Shown here piece by piece: positions 1-7,040 of a stretch of 22,761 nt of DNA (its first letter is position 1; each line of letters opens with the position of its first letter). Both the position numbers and the translations under genes were made by a program. The notes under the pieces are model-generated. The model had not been told where the DNA came from. It worked only from the letters and a program-made list of their open reading frames with translations, and did not search any database. This DNA is from a virus: the IMG/VR virus record IMGVR_UViG_3300020472_001612, positions 1 through 22,761 of that record; one strand, 5' to 3'.

Positions 1-1
1 G

Positions 2-322
2 GGATTGGGTAACGACACCATTACGGAAAGAAAATCATATCCAGCAACGAGTACTGGGTCTAAAGTCGTGGTGGATAATGCCACAACAGGTAAATCAGAA
101 GAATGTATCGAAGCAATCGGATCAGGAAAAGGAACAGGTAGGATGGTCGGTGCTAGCGTTGGTGCTGCTGTGGCCCCTTCTCTCACTGGGATTCCTTTCG
201 TTGGTTGGGTACTTGCTGGCGCTGCTACAATGATTGGTATGGATCAAGGTGCTGACATAGGTGGAACAATGGTTGAAAGTATTAATCCTGAATGTGACCC
301 ACCAGAATTACAAGATAAATAA
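2..322 (+). CDS. Glycine-rich small protein, 5' end probably cut by the window edge
   Basis: I do not recognise this protein. The frame is open to the left edge; the first possible start inside the window is a TTG at 5 with no visible ribosome binding site, so the gene probably begins upstream. About 105 residues are visible. The first 45 are polar and Thr/Ser/Gly-rich. A Gly/Ala-rich hydrophobic stretch follows, with motifs such as GASVGAAVAP and GWVLAGAATMIG, resembling a glycine-zipper membrane hairpin. The tail is acidic and ends ECDPPELQDK. It lies 11 bases before a tail-tube-fold gene, so it may be a small virion or tail-associated protein, but that rests on position only. The stop codon overlaps an AT-rich octamer that resembles a T4 late promoter. 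Confidence 0.5.
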   Translation, partial: GLGNDTITERKSYPATSTGSKVVVDNATTGKSEECIEAIGSGKGTGRMVGASVGAAVAPSLTGIPFVGWVLAGAATMIGMDQGADIGGTMVESINPECDPPELQDK

Positions 323-333
323 AAGTAAAAACC

Positions 334-894
334 ATGGCAACGACAGGTGAAGGCAAGTTAACTGCTTGGGATAGACAACTTAAGAACAGGAACTTCCTAT
401 CCCCTGCTGGATTTAAGTTCACCTTACAGAGAGCGCCAAAGGTAGATTTCTTTTCGCAATCTGTAAATATACCAGGCATTAATCTTGGTGTTGCAGTTCA
501 ACCAACATACCTAAAAGATATTGCCACACCTGGCGATAAGTTGGTATATAATGATCTTGAAATAGAATTCTTTATTGATGAGAATTTAGTTAATTATCTA
601 CAGGTTCATGATTGGATGAGAGCATTGGGTTTCCCAGAGCATTTCGGAGAATCAATTCCTTTAGATGTTAATGATCAAAATCCACAACAGAGTGCTTACT
701 CTGATGGATCTTTATTAGTTTATAACAGTAGTTTTGTTGCAGTTGCTAAAGTAGATTTTAGTGATCTATTCCCAGTATCACTGACTCCTATTTCATTTAG
801 TGCTAATGCAACTGATATAAATTATATTATGGCGACAGCCTCTTTCAAATATACTATTTTTAATGTGGAGAGTTTAGTAGGTAATGAATCTTGA
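334..894 (+). CDS. Tail-tube-fold structural protein (gp19/gp54-like)
   Basis: This 186-residue protein has the pattern of myovirus tail tube and tube-initiator proteins. After a short polar start comes SPAGFKFTLQRAPKVDFFSQ, then a 'VNIPG' turn, 'DIATPGDKLVYNDLEIEFFI', and the 'NYLQVHDWMRALGFP' helix; the second half is beta-rich. T4 gp19 shows the same succession of beta strands with a conserved GDK/GDR-type turn. It is probably part of the virion, in the tube or the baseplate/tube junction. It sits directly before uvsY, and their reading frames overlap by 11 bases. In related cyanophages the gene just before uvsY is sometimes labelled gp3 or a tube protein, and I cannot settle which T4 name applies. 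No clear Shine-Dalgarno precedes the ATG. Confidence 0.65.
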   Translation: MATTGEGKLTAWDRQLKNRNFLSPAGFKFTLQRAPKVDFFSQSVNIPGINLGVAVQPTYLKDIATPGDKLVYNDLEIEFFIDENLVNYLQVHDWMRALGFPEHFGESIPLDVNDQNPQQSAYSDGSLLVYNSSFVAVAKVDFSDLFPVSLTPISFSANATDINYIMATASFKYTIFNVESLVGNES

Positions 895-1312
895 ATTTAT
901 ACAGGAACTTTGGGAAAAGGACTCGGTAATTGATAATGAACTTCTACACTCAGAATCAACAAAGATACCTTCCTTACATGCGAAGTATTATAAGATATAC
1001 AATAATATCTTAACGCTACAGAGAGCACAGGAAACCAAGTTTAAAGTTTTAAGAAAAGAGAAGTGGCAATATTACTCAGGTAAATCATCACCAGAGGTGT
1101 ATGCAGAGAAACCTTTTGACTATAAAGTCATGAAGGCGGATCTGGATAAGTACTTTGATGCAGACGAAGATATAATTAAATGCGTTGCTAAGATAGATTA
1201 CTATCAGATAATGTTAGATTATCTTGAGAGTATATTGAAGACCATATTAAATCGAACATACCAAATAAAGAATGCCATCGAATGGCAAAGATTTACGAGG
1301 GGTTATGACTGA
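884..1312 (+). CDS. uvsY: UvsY recombination mediator
   Basis: UvsY loads the UvsX recombinase onto single-stranded DNA coated with the phage SSB during recombination-dependent replication and repair. The 142-residue length is close to that of T4 UvsY (about 137). Similarity is visible along the whole protein: an N-terminal segment like 'LEFIQELWEKDSVIDNELL', a central basic segment followed by 'YYSGKSSPEVY', which matches the 'YYSGRG' region of T4, then 'MKADLDKYFDADEDIIK' and a C-terminal amphipathic segment 'YYQIMLDYLESILKTI' and 'RTYQIKNAIEWQRF', which in T4 drives hexamer formation. It overlaps the tail gene by 11 bases and uvsW by 8, so translation is probably coupled. The order uvsY-uvsW is the T4 order. 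UvsX itself is not in the window. Confidence 0.88.
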   Translation: MNLEFIQELWEKDSVIDNELLHSESTKIPSLHAKYYKIYNNILTLQRAQETKFKVLRKEKWQYYSGKSSPEVYAEKPFDYKVMKADLDKYFDADEDIIKCVAKIDYYQIMLDYLESILKTILNRTYQIKNAIEWQRFTRGYD

Positions 1313-2756
1313 CCTTACCATTGCCAAGAAGAATGAGGTTTATCTTACAGTAGATGCACAACCTCACGTTCAACAGGAACTATCAGATTTCTTTACTTTT
1401 GATGTTCCAGGCGCAAAATTTATGCCTCAGTATAGAAGTAGATACTGGGATGGTAAAATTCGTTTATTTTCAACTGCCACTGGTGAGGTTTATGTCGGAC
1501 TGTTAGATAAGATTGTCTCTTGGGCAAAGAAGTCTGAGTACTCAGTTCAATTTTTAGATAATGAGTTTTATGGAACTCCCTTTGAACATAATGAGAACAT
1601 AACAAAGGAAGGTATTAAAGATTATATGAAAGTAATCTCTCAGATTAAACCAAGAGATTATCAAATTGAAGGAGTATATGATGCACTAAGACATAATAGA
1701 AGGCTCCTTGTATCACCAACTGCATCTGGTAAGTCATTAATGATTTATTCAATTGCACGATATCATGTAGAAAATAAACGTTGTGTATTACTTGTTGTTC
1801 CCACGACTTCTCTCGTAGAACAAATGTATAAGGATTTTGTAGAGTATGGTTGGGATGTCGAAAAATATTGTCATATGGTTTACTCTGGTAAAGAGAAATG
1901 GGATAAACGATTAGTAACTATAACAACTTGGCAGTCTATCTATAAGTTAGATAAACAATGGTTTAAAAAATATGATGTTGTAATAGGAGATGAAGCTCAT
2001 CAGTTTAAGTCTAAATCATTAGTTGGTATTATGTCAAAGTTAAAAGATGCCAAGTATAGATATGGATTCACTGGTACTTTAGACGGCACACAGACGCACA
2101 AGTGGGTCTTAGAGGGGTTGTTTGGGCCCAGTTATAAGTTAACTGAAACAAAAGATCTGATAGACAAGGGACACTTATCTAAATTAAATATCAAAATACT
2201 TTTGTTGAAACATCCACCAAGAGAATTTGAAACATATTTGGAAGAGTTAGAATATATTATATCACATGAACAGAGAAATAACTTTATAAAAAATCTTGCT
2301 TTAAGTCTTAAAGGTAATACTCTTATTCTTTACAGTAGAGTAGAGACTCATGGTGAGCCCCTATATAAATTGATACAAACCGATGACCGTAAAGTCTTTT
2401 TTATCCACGGTGGTGTGGATGTAGAAGAACGAGAACAGGTCAGAGAAATTACTGAGAAAGAAAACAATGCAATTATCATCGCTAGCTATGGGACTTTTAG
2501 CACTGGGATTAATATTAGGCGGTTGCACAACGTCATCTTCGCCTCCCCAAGCAAGTCCAGAATTAGAAATCTCCAATCCATTGGCAGAGTCCTCAGAAAA
2601 GGACGGTTAAAAGATAAGGCAATATTATATGATATTGCAGATGATATCTCTACCAAACATAAAAGAAATTATACCTTAAATCATTTGGTAGAGAGAATCA
2701 AAATTTATAATGAAGAAAAGTTTAATTATGAAATCAATCAAGTGAACCTTAAATGA
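1305..2756 (+). CDS. uvsW: UvsW superfamily-2 DNA helicase
   Basis: UvsW is an ATP-dependent helicase/annealing enzyme that unwinds branched DNA and R-loops and helps move T4 from origin-based to recombination-based replication. From this start it has 483 residues, near T4 UvsW (about 500). Helicase motifs appear in order: 'PRDYQIEGV' (Q-like motif, near 115), Walker A SPTASGKS (near 137-144), 'VVPTTSLVEQ', the DEAH box in GDEAHQFKSKS (near 229), 'GFTGTLDG', and motif VI 'QSIGRVLRKG' (near 424). An upstream in-frame ATG at 1272 is possible. I prefer ATG 1305 because GAGGGG lies just before it and because it starts at the uvsY stop, though the spacing is short. The end overlaps the next start as ATGA. 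Confidence 0.93.
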   Translation: MTDLTIAKKNEVYLTVDAQPHVQQELSDFFTFDVPGAKFMPQYRSRYWDGKIRLFSTATGEVYVGLLDKIVSWAKKSEYSVQFLDNEFYGTPFEHNENITKEGIKDYMKVISQIKPRDYQIEGVYDALRHNRRLLVSPTASGKSLMIYSIARYHVENKRCVLLVVPTTSLVEQMYKDFVEYGWDVEKYCHMVYSGKEKWDKRLVTITTWQSIYKLDKQWFKKYDVVIGDEAHQFKSKSLVGIMSKLKDAKYRYGFTGTLDGTQTHKWVLEGLFGPSYKLTETKDLIDKGHLSKLNIKILLLKHPPREFETYLEELEYIISHEQRNNFIKNLALSLKGNTLILYSRVETHGEPLYKLIQTDDRKVFFIHGGVDVEEREQVREITEKENNAIIIASYGTFSTGINIRRLHNVIFASPSKSRIRNLQSIGRVLRKGRLKDKAILYDIADDISTKHKRNYTLNHLVERIKIYNEEKFNYEINQVNLK

Positions 2757-4381
2757 ATGTTATTGGAATATATGGTGCTATAGGATGGGAAAGTCACAAT
2801 GATAATGGATGGGTACACGATGCTGGTGCCACATTATTTGTTGATGGAAAACATTCATGCAGTATACAAGAGGAAAGATTAACTGGATATAAGTATGATG
2901 GTGATTTTCCAGAGAATTCCATCAAGTATGTCTTAGGCGATTTAACCGAAGAAGATATAGATGTTGTAGTTGTTCCTTGTATAGGACAACAGATCTTTAT
3001 GTTGGAATGGTTGCAGGGTCATACTGAACATTACTTAAAACATATATTTCCTAACGCAAAGATAAGATTTGTTTCACATCATAAAGCACATGCATGGTCT
3101 TCAATTTATTCATGCAATGCTAAAGAAGGATGCTATTTGGTAATTGATGGTGGTGGTAGTTATTCTGCCACTAAGAAAGGTCCTCAGTTCATAGAGGAAT
3201 GTTCTTTTGGATATTTCAATAAAGAAAAGAATATTCTTAGACACTTTAATGTTGGTGGACAGTATGGATTATTCCATCAGTACTGGTCACATAATATCTG
3301 GTGTGAAAAAACAAACAATCAAGATATTAATTTAACAGATCATAGGTATGTTGAGACTTTCTCAGGTAAAGTAATGGGATTGGCTGCTTATGGTAAGAAT
3401 AATGATCCAAAAAATTATGAGTTCAGTACTATAGGAATGCCTATAGTGGACTTTATGTATCATGATGCAAAAGATTTGCAGGGTATGTCTCCTGAAAATA
3501 AGGCAGCCTTCTTACAAAATAATATAGAGAATGCTTTGGTTGATTTTATTGGTATACTTGATGAGAAGGGTTACTTAGATAAAGATGTTTGTTTATCAGG
3601 TGGTATCTTTTTAAATATACCTGCAAACACTAAGATAGTTAAGAAGTTTCCTCATTTAAATTTTCATCTAACTCCTTTTGTTAATGATTGTGGACTTCAT
3701 TATGGTGCAGCTGCTTCGGTGGGAGTCGAGGTGCCAGAAAATTTGGCACTCTTAGGAAAATCTTATGATGAAAAAGAAAGTAATTTTTTATTATTAGATA
3801 ACTGGCCTAAGTATAGAAAGTATATTGACTATGAAATATACTATAATGATCCTGATGGTTTATGTAAAAAAGTTAGTGAATACCTTAATGATAATAAGAT
3901 TATAGGGTGGTATCAAGGAAGGTCTGAGTTTGGTCCAAGAGCATTAGGATCCAGATCAATCCTTATGTCTCCTAAATATAAAGAGAATAAGGATATTTTA
4001 AATTCACGGGTTAAGCATCGGGAATATTGGCGACCCTTTGCTGGAGTTATATTAGAAGATCGTCTTCAGGAATACTTTGAGGAAGACATAGTAAGTCCTT
4101 ATATGTTATACTCGCAGACAGTCAAGCAAGAAAAGAAGGATAGAATACCTGCTATTGTTCATGAAGACGGAACATGTAGAATCCAAACAATAAAGGAGGG
4201 TAAACTATCGACATTATTAAAAGAATATGATAAACTAAGTGGTGACCCCGTATTATTGAACACATCATTTAATGATAACGGTAAACCCATCATAGAGACT
4301 CCAGAAGATGCTCTTGAAGGACTTATAAATATGAATATGGACTACTTAGTAATTGGAAATACTATAGTAAAGAAGACATAA
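2753..4381 (+). CDS. NodU/CmcH-family carbamoyltransferase
   Basis: This 542-residue protein has both domains of the carbamoyl-phosphate-dependent O-carbamoyltransferases (NodU, CmcH, TobZ). The N-terminal Kae1-like ATPase-fold part has the metal-binding histidine motif VSHHKAHAWSS (residues 107-117), the phosphate loop DGGGS (132-136), 'GKVMGLAAYGK' (near 205-215) and 'LSGGIFLNIPAN' (near 280). The C-terminal domain carries 'GWYQGRSEFGPRALGSRSIL' (near 385-404), 'EYWRPFAGV' (near 422-430) and 'VLLNTSFNDNGKPI' near the end. Family enzymes carbamoylate hydroxyl groups on nodulation factors or antibiotics; some phage relatives have been linked to modified DNA bases. The substrate here cannot be read from sequence. 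It is coupled to uvsW by ATGA and overlaps the next gene by one base, which places it in the DNA-metabolism transcript. Confidence 0.93.
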   Translation: MNVIGIYGAIGWESHNDNGWVHDAGATLFVDGKHSCSIQEERLTGYKYDGDFPENSIKYVLGDLTEEDIDVVVVPCIGQQIFMLEWLQGHTEHYLKHIFPNAKIRFVSHHKAHAWSSIYSCNAKEGCYLVIDGGGSYSATKKGPQFIEECSFGYFNKEKNILRHFNVGGQYGLFHQYWSHNIWCEKTNNQDINLTDHRYVETFSGKVMGLAAYGKNNDPKNYEFSTIGMPIVDFMYHDAKDLQGMSPENKAAFLQNNIENALVDFIGILDEKGYLDKDVCLSGGIFLNIPANTKIVKKFPHLNFHLTPFVNDCGLHYGAAASVGVEVPENLALLGKSYDEKESNFLLLDNWPKYRKYIDYEIYYNDPDGLCKKVSEYLNDNKIIGWYQGRSEFGPRALGSRSILMSPKYKENKDILNSRVKHREYWRPFAGVILEDRLQEYFEEDIVSPYMLYSQTVKQEKKDRIPAIVHEDGTCRIQTIKEGKLSTLLKEYDKLSGDPVLLNTSFNDNGKPIIETPEDALEGLINMNMDYLVIGNTIVKKT

Positions 4382-4794
4382 TGGACGAAGAATTTTATGG
4401 ATCTATAAAACTTGTTTCAGGCGAAGAGATCTTCGCTGAGATTCTCCCTGTCGAGGAGAATGGTAGAAATATTTTAGTCTGTAGTGATCCAGTAGAAATA
4501 GAAACAGTCAGTATCAATGGATCTGCAGAAGGCCTAAGAATGATGCCTTGGTTACGTAGTATCCCCAAAGAGGGATTAGTCATCATTCCTTTGGATAAAG
4601 TAATTACAGTAGTTGAAGCAGCCGAAGATTCTGAAGTGGTTACTTACTACACTAAATTTGTTATGGCTAACTTCACTGATGGTTCAGAGAGAATTAAAGT
4701 AACCAAGAAAATGGGTTATTTAAATTCTGTTGAAAAGGCTCGGGAACAACTGGAGAAGCTTTATAAAAATAATACTGATAAAGCTGGATCCTAA
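4381..4794 (+). CDS. Small beta-rich protein, possibly Sm-like (LSm) fold
   Basis: The protein has 137 residues and I recognise no named function. The first 75 residues read as a small five-strand barrel: 'FYGSIKLVSGEEIFAEILPV' resembles the start of an Sm domain (a strand, the 'SGEE' turn, then a strand with 'AEI'), followed by 'DPVEIETV', 'MMPWLRSI' and 'GLVIIPLDKVITVVEA', which resembles the closing Sm2-type strand. The remainder is helical and charged ('SVEKAREQLEKLYKN'). An Sm-like fold would suggest RNA binding, as in Hfq, but the classical Sm2 signature is not clear. It overlaps the carbamoyltransferase stop by one base and is the last gene before the promoter region of gene 55. Similar genes are, to my knowledge, widespread in cyanomyoviruses as hypotheticals. 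Confidence 0.72.
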   Translation: MDEEFYGSIKLVSGEEIFAEILPVEENGRNILVCSDPVEIETVSINGSAEGLRMMPWLRSIPKEGLVIIPLDKVITVVEAAEDSEVVTYYTKFVMANFTDGSERIKVTKKMGYLNSVEKAREQLEKLYKNNTDKAGS

Positions 4795-4803
4795 TATCCC
4801 TTG

Positions 4804-4818
4804 AACTCTGACAGAGTT
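4804..4818 (+). other. Small inverted repeat after the first gene block
   Basis: AACTCT and AGAGTT form a perfect 6-bp stem around GAC, ten bases after the stop of the preceding gene. It is followed by ATTATATAC rather than a run of T, so it could be a weak transcript end or processing site but is not a convincing intrinsic terminator. Confidence 0.35.
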
Positions 4819-4840
4819 ATTATATACAAGATGGGCAACC

Positions 4841-4869
4841 TTGTCAACTGTTGTCAAAATACCTATACT
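4841..4869 (+). promoter_or_regulatory. Sigma70-type promoter P1 for the gene 55 block
   Basis: A -35 hexamer TTGTCA (4841-4846) and a -10 hexamer TATACT (4864-4869) are separated by exactly 17 bases. This is the upstream member of an overlapping pair in the only sizeable gap before gene 55. It suits recognition by the host vegetative sigma factor before the phage late sigma is made. Confidence 0.65.
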
Positions 4870-4879
4870 GTGGTACACT
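4851..4879 (+). promoter_or_regulatory. Sigma70-type promoter P2 for the gene 55 block, shifted 10 bp from P1
   Basis: A second -35 TTGTCA (4851-4856) and -10 TACACT (4874-4879), again 17 bases apart, sit exactly 10 bases (one helical turn) downstream of P1. The TTGTCAA heptamer is directly repeated. The expected transcript starts near 4886, leaving a leader of about 27 bases before ATG 4913. Confidence 0.65.
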
Positions 4880-4912
4880 TATAACAACGTAATATAAAAG
4901 GATAATCATGCC

Positions 4913-5395
4913 ATGCCCGCAGCAAAGACACGTAAGAGATCCGAACACTATGTAAACAATAAGGAATTCTTGTATGCGATCGTTCAATACAAGAAGGATG
5001 TGAAAGATGCTGAAGAAAATGGCGATCCAAAGCCACGTATCAGTAACTATCTTGGGTCTTGTTTTTTAAAGATTGCGACACACTTGTCGTATAAACCAAA
5101 CTTTGTAAACTATATGTTTAGGGAGGATATGATTTGTGATGGGATTGAAAACTGCGTTCAATACATACATAACTTCAATCCAGAGAAATCTACAAATCCT
5201 TTTGCATACTTCACCCAGATTATACACTACGCATTTCTTCGGAGGATCCAGAAAGAGAAGAAACAAATGGAGATCCGTAGTAAAATCATTGAAAAGTCGG
5301 GGTACGATGAAGTATTCACTGTTGACGATGATTACGGCAATACTTCTGACTACAATTCTATAAAAGAGGCAGTCCAGACAAAGATGTATCAGTGA
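4913..5395 (+). CDS. 55: gp55 late-transcription sigma factor
   Basis: gp55 replaces the host sigma on RNA polymerase and recognises the short late promoter (TATAAATA in T4); in T4 its activity is boosted by the gp45 sliding clamp through gp33. This copy has 160 residues against about 185 in T4. A basic start ('KTRKRSEHYVNNKEF') is followed by 'ISNYLGSCFLKIATHLSYKPNF' and a region-2-like sigma core: 'MICDGIENCVQYIHNFNPEKSTNPFAYFTQIIHYAFLRRIQKEKK', holding the DNA-melting and -10 recognition helix. The end is acidic. It is the first gene after the doubled promoter. An out-of-frame ATG at 4908 lies closer to the AAAGG ribosome binding site (4897-4901); ATG 4913 is the one in frame with the sigma-like sequence. 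Confidence 0.9.
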   Translation: MPAAKTRKRSEHYVNNKEFLYAIVQYKKDVKDAEENGDPKPRISNYLGSCFLKIATHLSYKPNFVNYMFREDMICDGIENCVQYIHNFNPEKSTNPFAYFTQIIHYAFLRRIQKEKKQMEIRSKIIEKSGYDEVFTVDDDYGNTSDYNSIKEAVQTKMYQ

Positions 5396-5396
5396 G

Positions 5397-5567
5397 ATGA
5401 GAACTCAAAATAAAGAGAACTATTACTATGTTTTTTGGGTAGTAGCAATGGTAGCCTTTATAGTCCCTCAAGTCTTTACTGCTATTGCATATCATAGACT
5501 TGCTGATCTACTTACTAAACCGATACAAGTTGAGCATGTAAATGAAAATCACACAAAAGATAATTGA
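5397..5567 (+). CDS. Small single-pass membrane protein, 56 residues
   Basis: I do not recognise this protein. It starts one base after the gp55 stop and ends inside the next small gene. A polar N-terminus (MRTQNKENYY) leads into one hydrophobic segment, residues about 11-32 (VFWVVAMVAFIVPQVFTAI), followed by a polar tail ending NHTKDN. It is probably an inner-membrane peptide with the C-terminal part exposed. The tight fit between gp55 and the next ORF and the open frame support it as a real gene, but there is no strong ribosome binding site and no family assignment. Confidence 0.6.
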   Translation: MRTQNKENYYYVFWVVAMVAFIVPQVFTAIAYHRLADLLTKPIQVEHVNENHTKDN

Positions 5568-5709
5568 TGATCTTACTGTGGCATTAGCACACACTAAGAA
5601 GGATGGTACGGAGAATTGGAAAGATGGGGATGATATAGATGTATGTCTTGCGGGTACGTTTGCAGCAGATAAGTTTATTAGTTTGATAAACAGATCAAAA
5701 CCAAAATGA
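5542..5709 (+). CDS. Small protein of 55 residues before gp47
   Basis: I do not recognise this protein. It begins MKITQKIIDDLTVALAHTKK, continues 'DGTENWKDGDDIDVCLAGTFAAD' and ends in a basic tail. It looks like a small soluble alpha-helical protein with an acidic middle. Its start lies inside the preceding micro-gene (26-base overlap) and its stop overlaps the gp47 start as ATGA, so it is framed on both sides by translational coupling. That is the main evidence that it is expressed. Confidence 0.6.
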   Translation: MKITQKIIDDLTVALAHTKKDGTENWKDGDDIDVCLAGTFAADKFISLINRSKPK

Positions 5710-6749
5710 AGATTGCGATTATAACTGATACTCATTTTGGTGGGCGACGAGGTTCAAAAGCCTTCCATGAGTTTTGGCAAAAATTTTATGATGATATATT
5801 TTTTCCCACCCTTGAGGAACGTGGGATAAAGTATTGTATTCATATGGGAGATGCTTTTGACAATCGTAAGAACATAGATTTCTGGTCACTTGACTGGGCA
5901 AAGGAACATGTGTATGATAGGTTTAGAGATCTTGGTGTAACAGTTTGGCAACTTGTAGGAAACCATGATGTTTATTATAAGAATACCAATCAGATTAATT
6001 CTATTGAGTCTCTTTTATCTACTTACGATAATCTTATACCTATACCTTCGCCTGGAGAGTATGATATTAACGGGTTCAAAGCCTTCATGCTCCCTTGGAT
6101 CTGTGATGATAACTTTAGAGAAACTGAATCTGCTATTGCTGCCACGGACTCTGAAGTTGCTTTTGGTCACTTAGAACTGAGAGGGTTTGAGTTATATCCT
6201 GGCTGTGTACAACAGAGAGGTATTGATAGAGGTATAGTAGAGAAGTTTGATACAGTATTCTCAGGACATTATCATACCAGAAGTAATGATGGTAAGGTAT
6301 TTTATTTGGGTAATCCATATGAAATGTACTGGAATGATTGTGGAGATAAGAGAGGATTTCATATCTTTGATACGGATGACCGTACTATAGAATTCATAGA
6401 GAACACAAATCACATGTTCGCTAAGGTGTATTATGAAGATACTCCTCTTGGAACCTTTAAATTCCACCTCTATCAAAATAAAATTGTTAAGTTACTTGTC
6501 AGAAAGAAGTCTAATCAGTTACAATATGAGAAGTTTGTTGATAGAATGATTAAAGCCGGCGTGGCTGATCTTAAAATCATAGAAAATCTGGAGGTAAATG
6601 ATGCGGAGGTGGAATTCGATGATGATAAAGTCGAAGATACACTGACACTATTGAATAAATACATAGAAGATTCCGATTTCGATCTAAAAAAAGAACGAGT
6701 GAAAGAACTTCTTCGAGAAGTATACATGGAAGCTTGCGAAGCGGAGTGA
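5706..6749 (+). CDS. 47: gp47 recombination endonuclease subunit (SbcD/Mre11-like)
   Basis: gp47 is the nuclease subunit of the gp46/gp47 complex, the phage Mre11/Rad50, which resects double-strand ends for recombination-dependent replication and takes part in host DNA breakdown. The protein has 347 residues (T4 about 339). The metallophosphoesterase signature is complete: D8 and H10 in 'ITDTHFGGRRG', GDAFDNR (near 48-54), GNHD (85-88), 'GHLELRGFEL' (near 157) and GHYH (187-190), which together bind two metal ions. A C-terminal region of about 100 residues ('VKELLREVYMEA') should contact the gp46 coiled coil. It is coupled by ATGA to the micro-gene before it; gp46 follows after one small gene. 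Confidence 0.95.
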   Translation: MKIAIITDTHFGGRRGSKAFHEFWQKFYDDIFFPTLEERGIKYCIHMGDAFDNRKNIDFWSLDWAKEHVYDRFRDLGVTVWQLVGNHDVYYKNTNQINSIESLLSTYDNLIPIPSPGEYDINGFKAFMLPWICDDNFRETESAIAATDSEVAFGHLELRGFELYPGCVQQRGIDRGIVEKFDTVFSGHYHTRSNDGKVFYLGNPYEMYWNDCGDKRGFHIFDTDDRTIEFIENTNHMFAKVYYEDTPLGTFKFHLYQNKIVKLLVRKKSNQLQYEKFVDRMIKAGVADLKIIENLEVNDAEVEFDDDKVEDTLTLLNKYIEDSDFDLKKERVKELLREVYMEACEAE

Positions 6750-6752
6750 TCT

Positions 6753-7040
6753 ATGTACATCCTATCTCTAAAAGGCGCCGAGGGCGACGGGGCATATGCC
6801 TGTATGGATGATAGTGGTGAGAAGGCACTTTACCTCTTCCAAAAAGAGGACGACGCACAAAGATATGCAGGACTACTACACGCAGATAACTCCGCTCCGT
6901 TATCTGTAGTTGAGATTGACGATGGACTTGCAGTCCAAACTTGCAAAAAACACAATTACAAATATGTAATCATCACACCAGATGATATACTATTCCCACC
7001 TCAACATTATGATTATATTCAAGACGATTCGGTGGCGTAA
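6753..7040 (+). CDS. DUF3110-type protein between gp47 and gp46
   Basis: The 95-residue protein matches my recollection of the DUF3110 family of cyanobacteria and their phages: an N-terminal strand 'MYILSLKGAEGDGAYACMDD', then 'ALYLFQKEDDAQRYAGLLHA', an 'EDDAxRYAxxL' signature, then 'LSVVEID' and a C-terminal 'YKYVIITPDDILFPP'. The function is unknown. The compact alpha/beta pattern suggests a small soluble regulator or binding protein. It starts three bases after the gp47 stop and overlaps gp46 by 32 bases, so it is translated within the nuclease operon. T4 has no counterpart here that I know of; it may modulate the complex or be unrelated cargo. Confidence 0.75.
   Translation: MYILSLKGAEGDGAYACMDDSGEKALYLFQKEDDAQRYAGLLHADNSAPLSVVEIDDGLAVQTCKKHNYKYVIITPDDILFPPQHYDYIQDDSVA

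Noticed and set aside
314-321. GATAAATA as a late promoter for the tail gene
   Set aside because: A start about six bases downstream would leave only about seven leader bases and no ribosome binding site; it may be chance in AT-rich sequence overlapping a stop codon.
4801-4826. Third promoter TTGAAC/TATATA upstream of gene 55
   Set aside because: Spacing is about 14 bases, too short for sigma70, and part of it is in the small inverted repeat.
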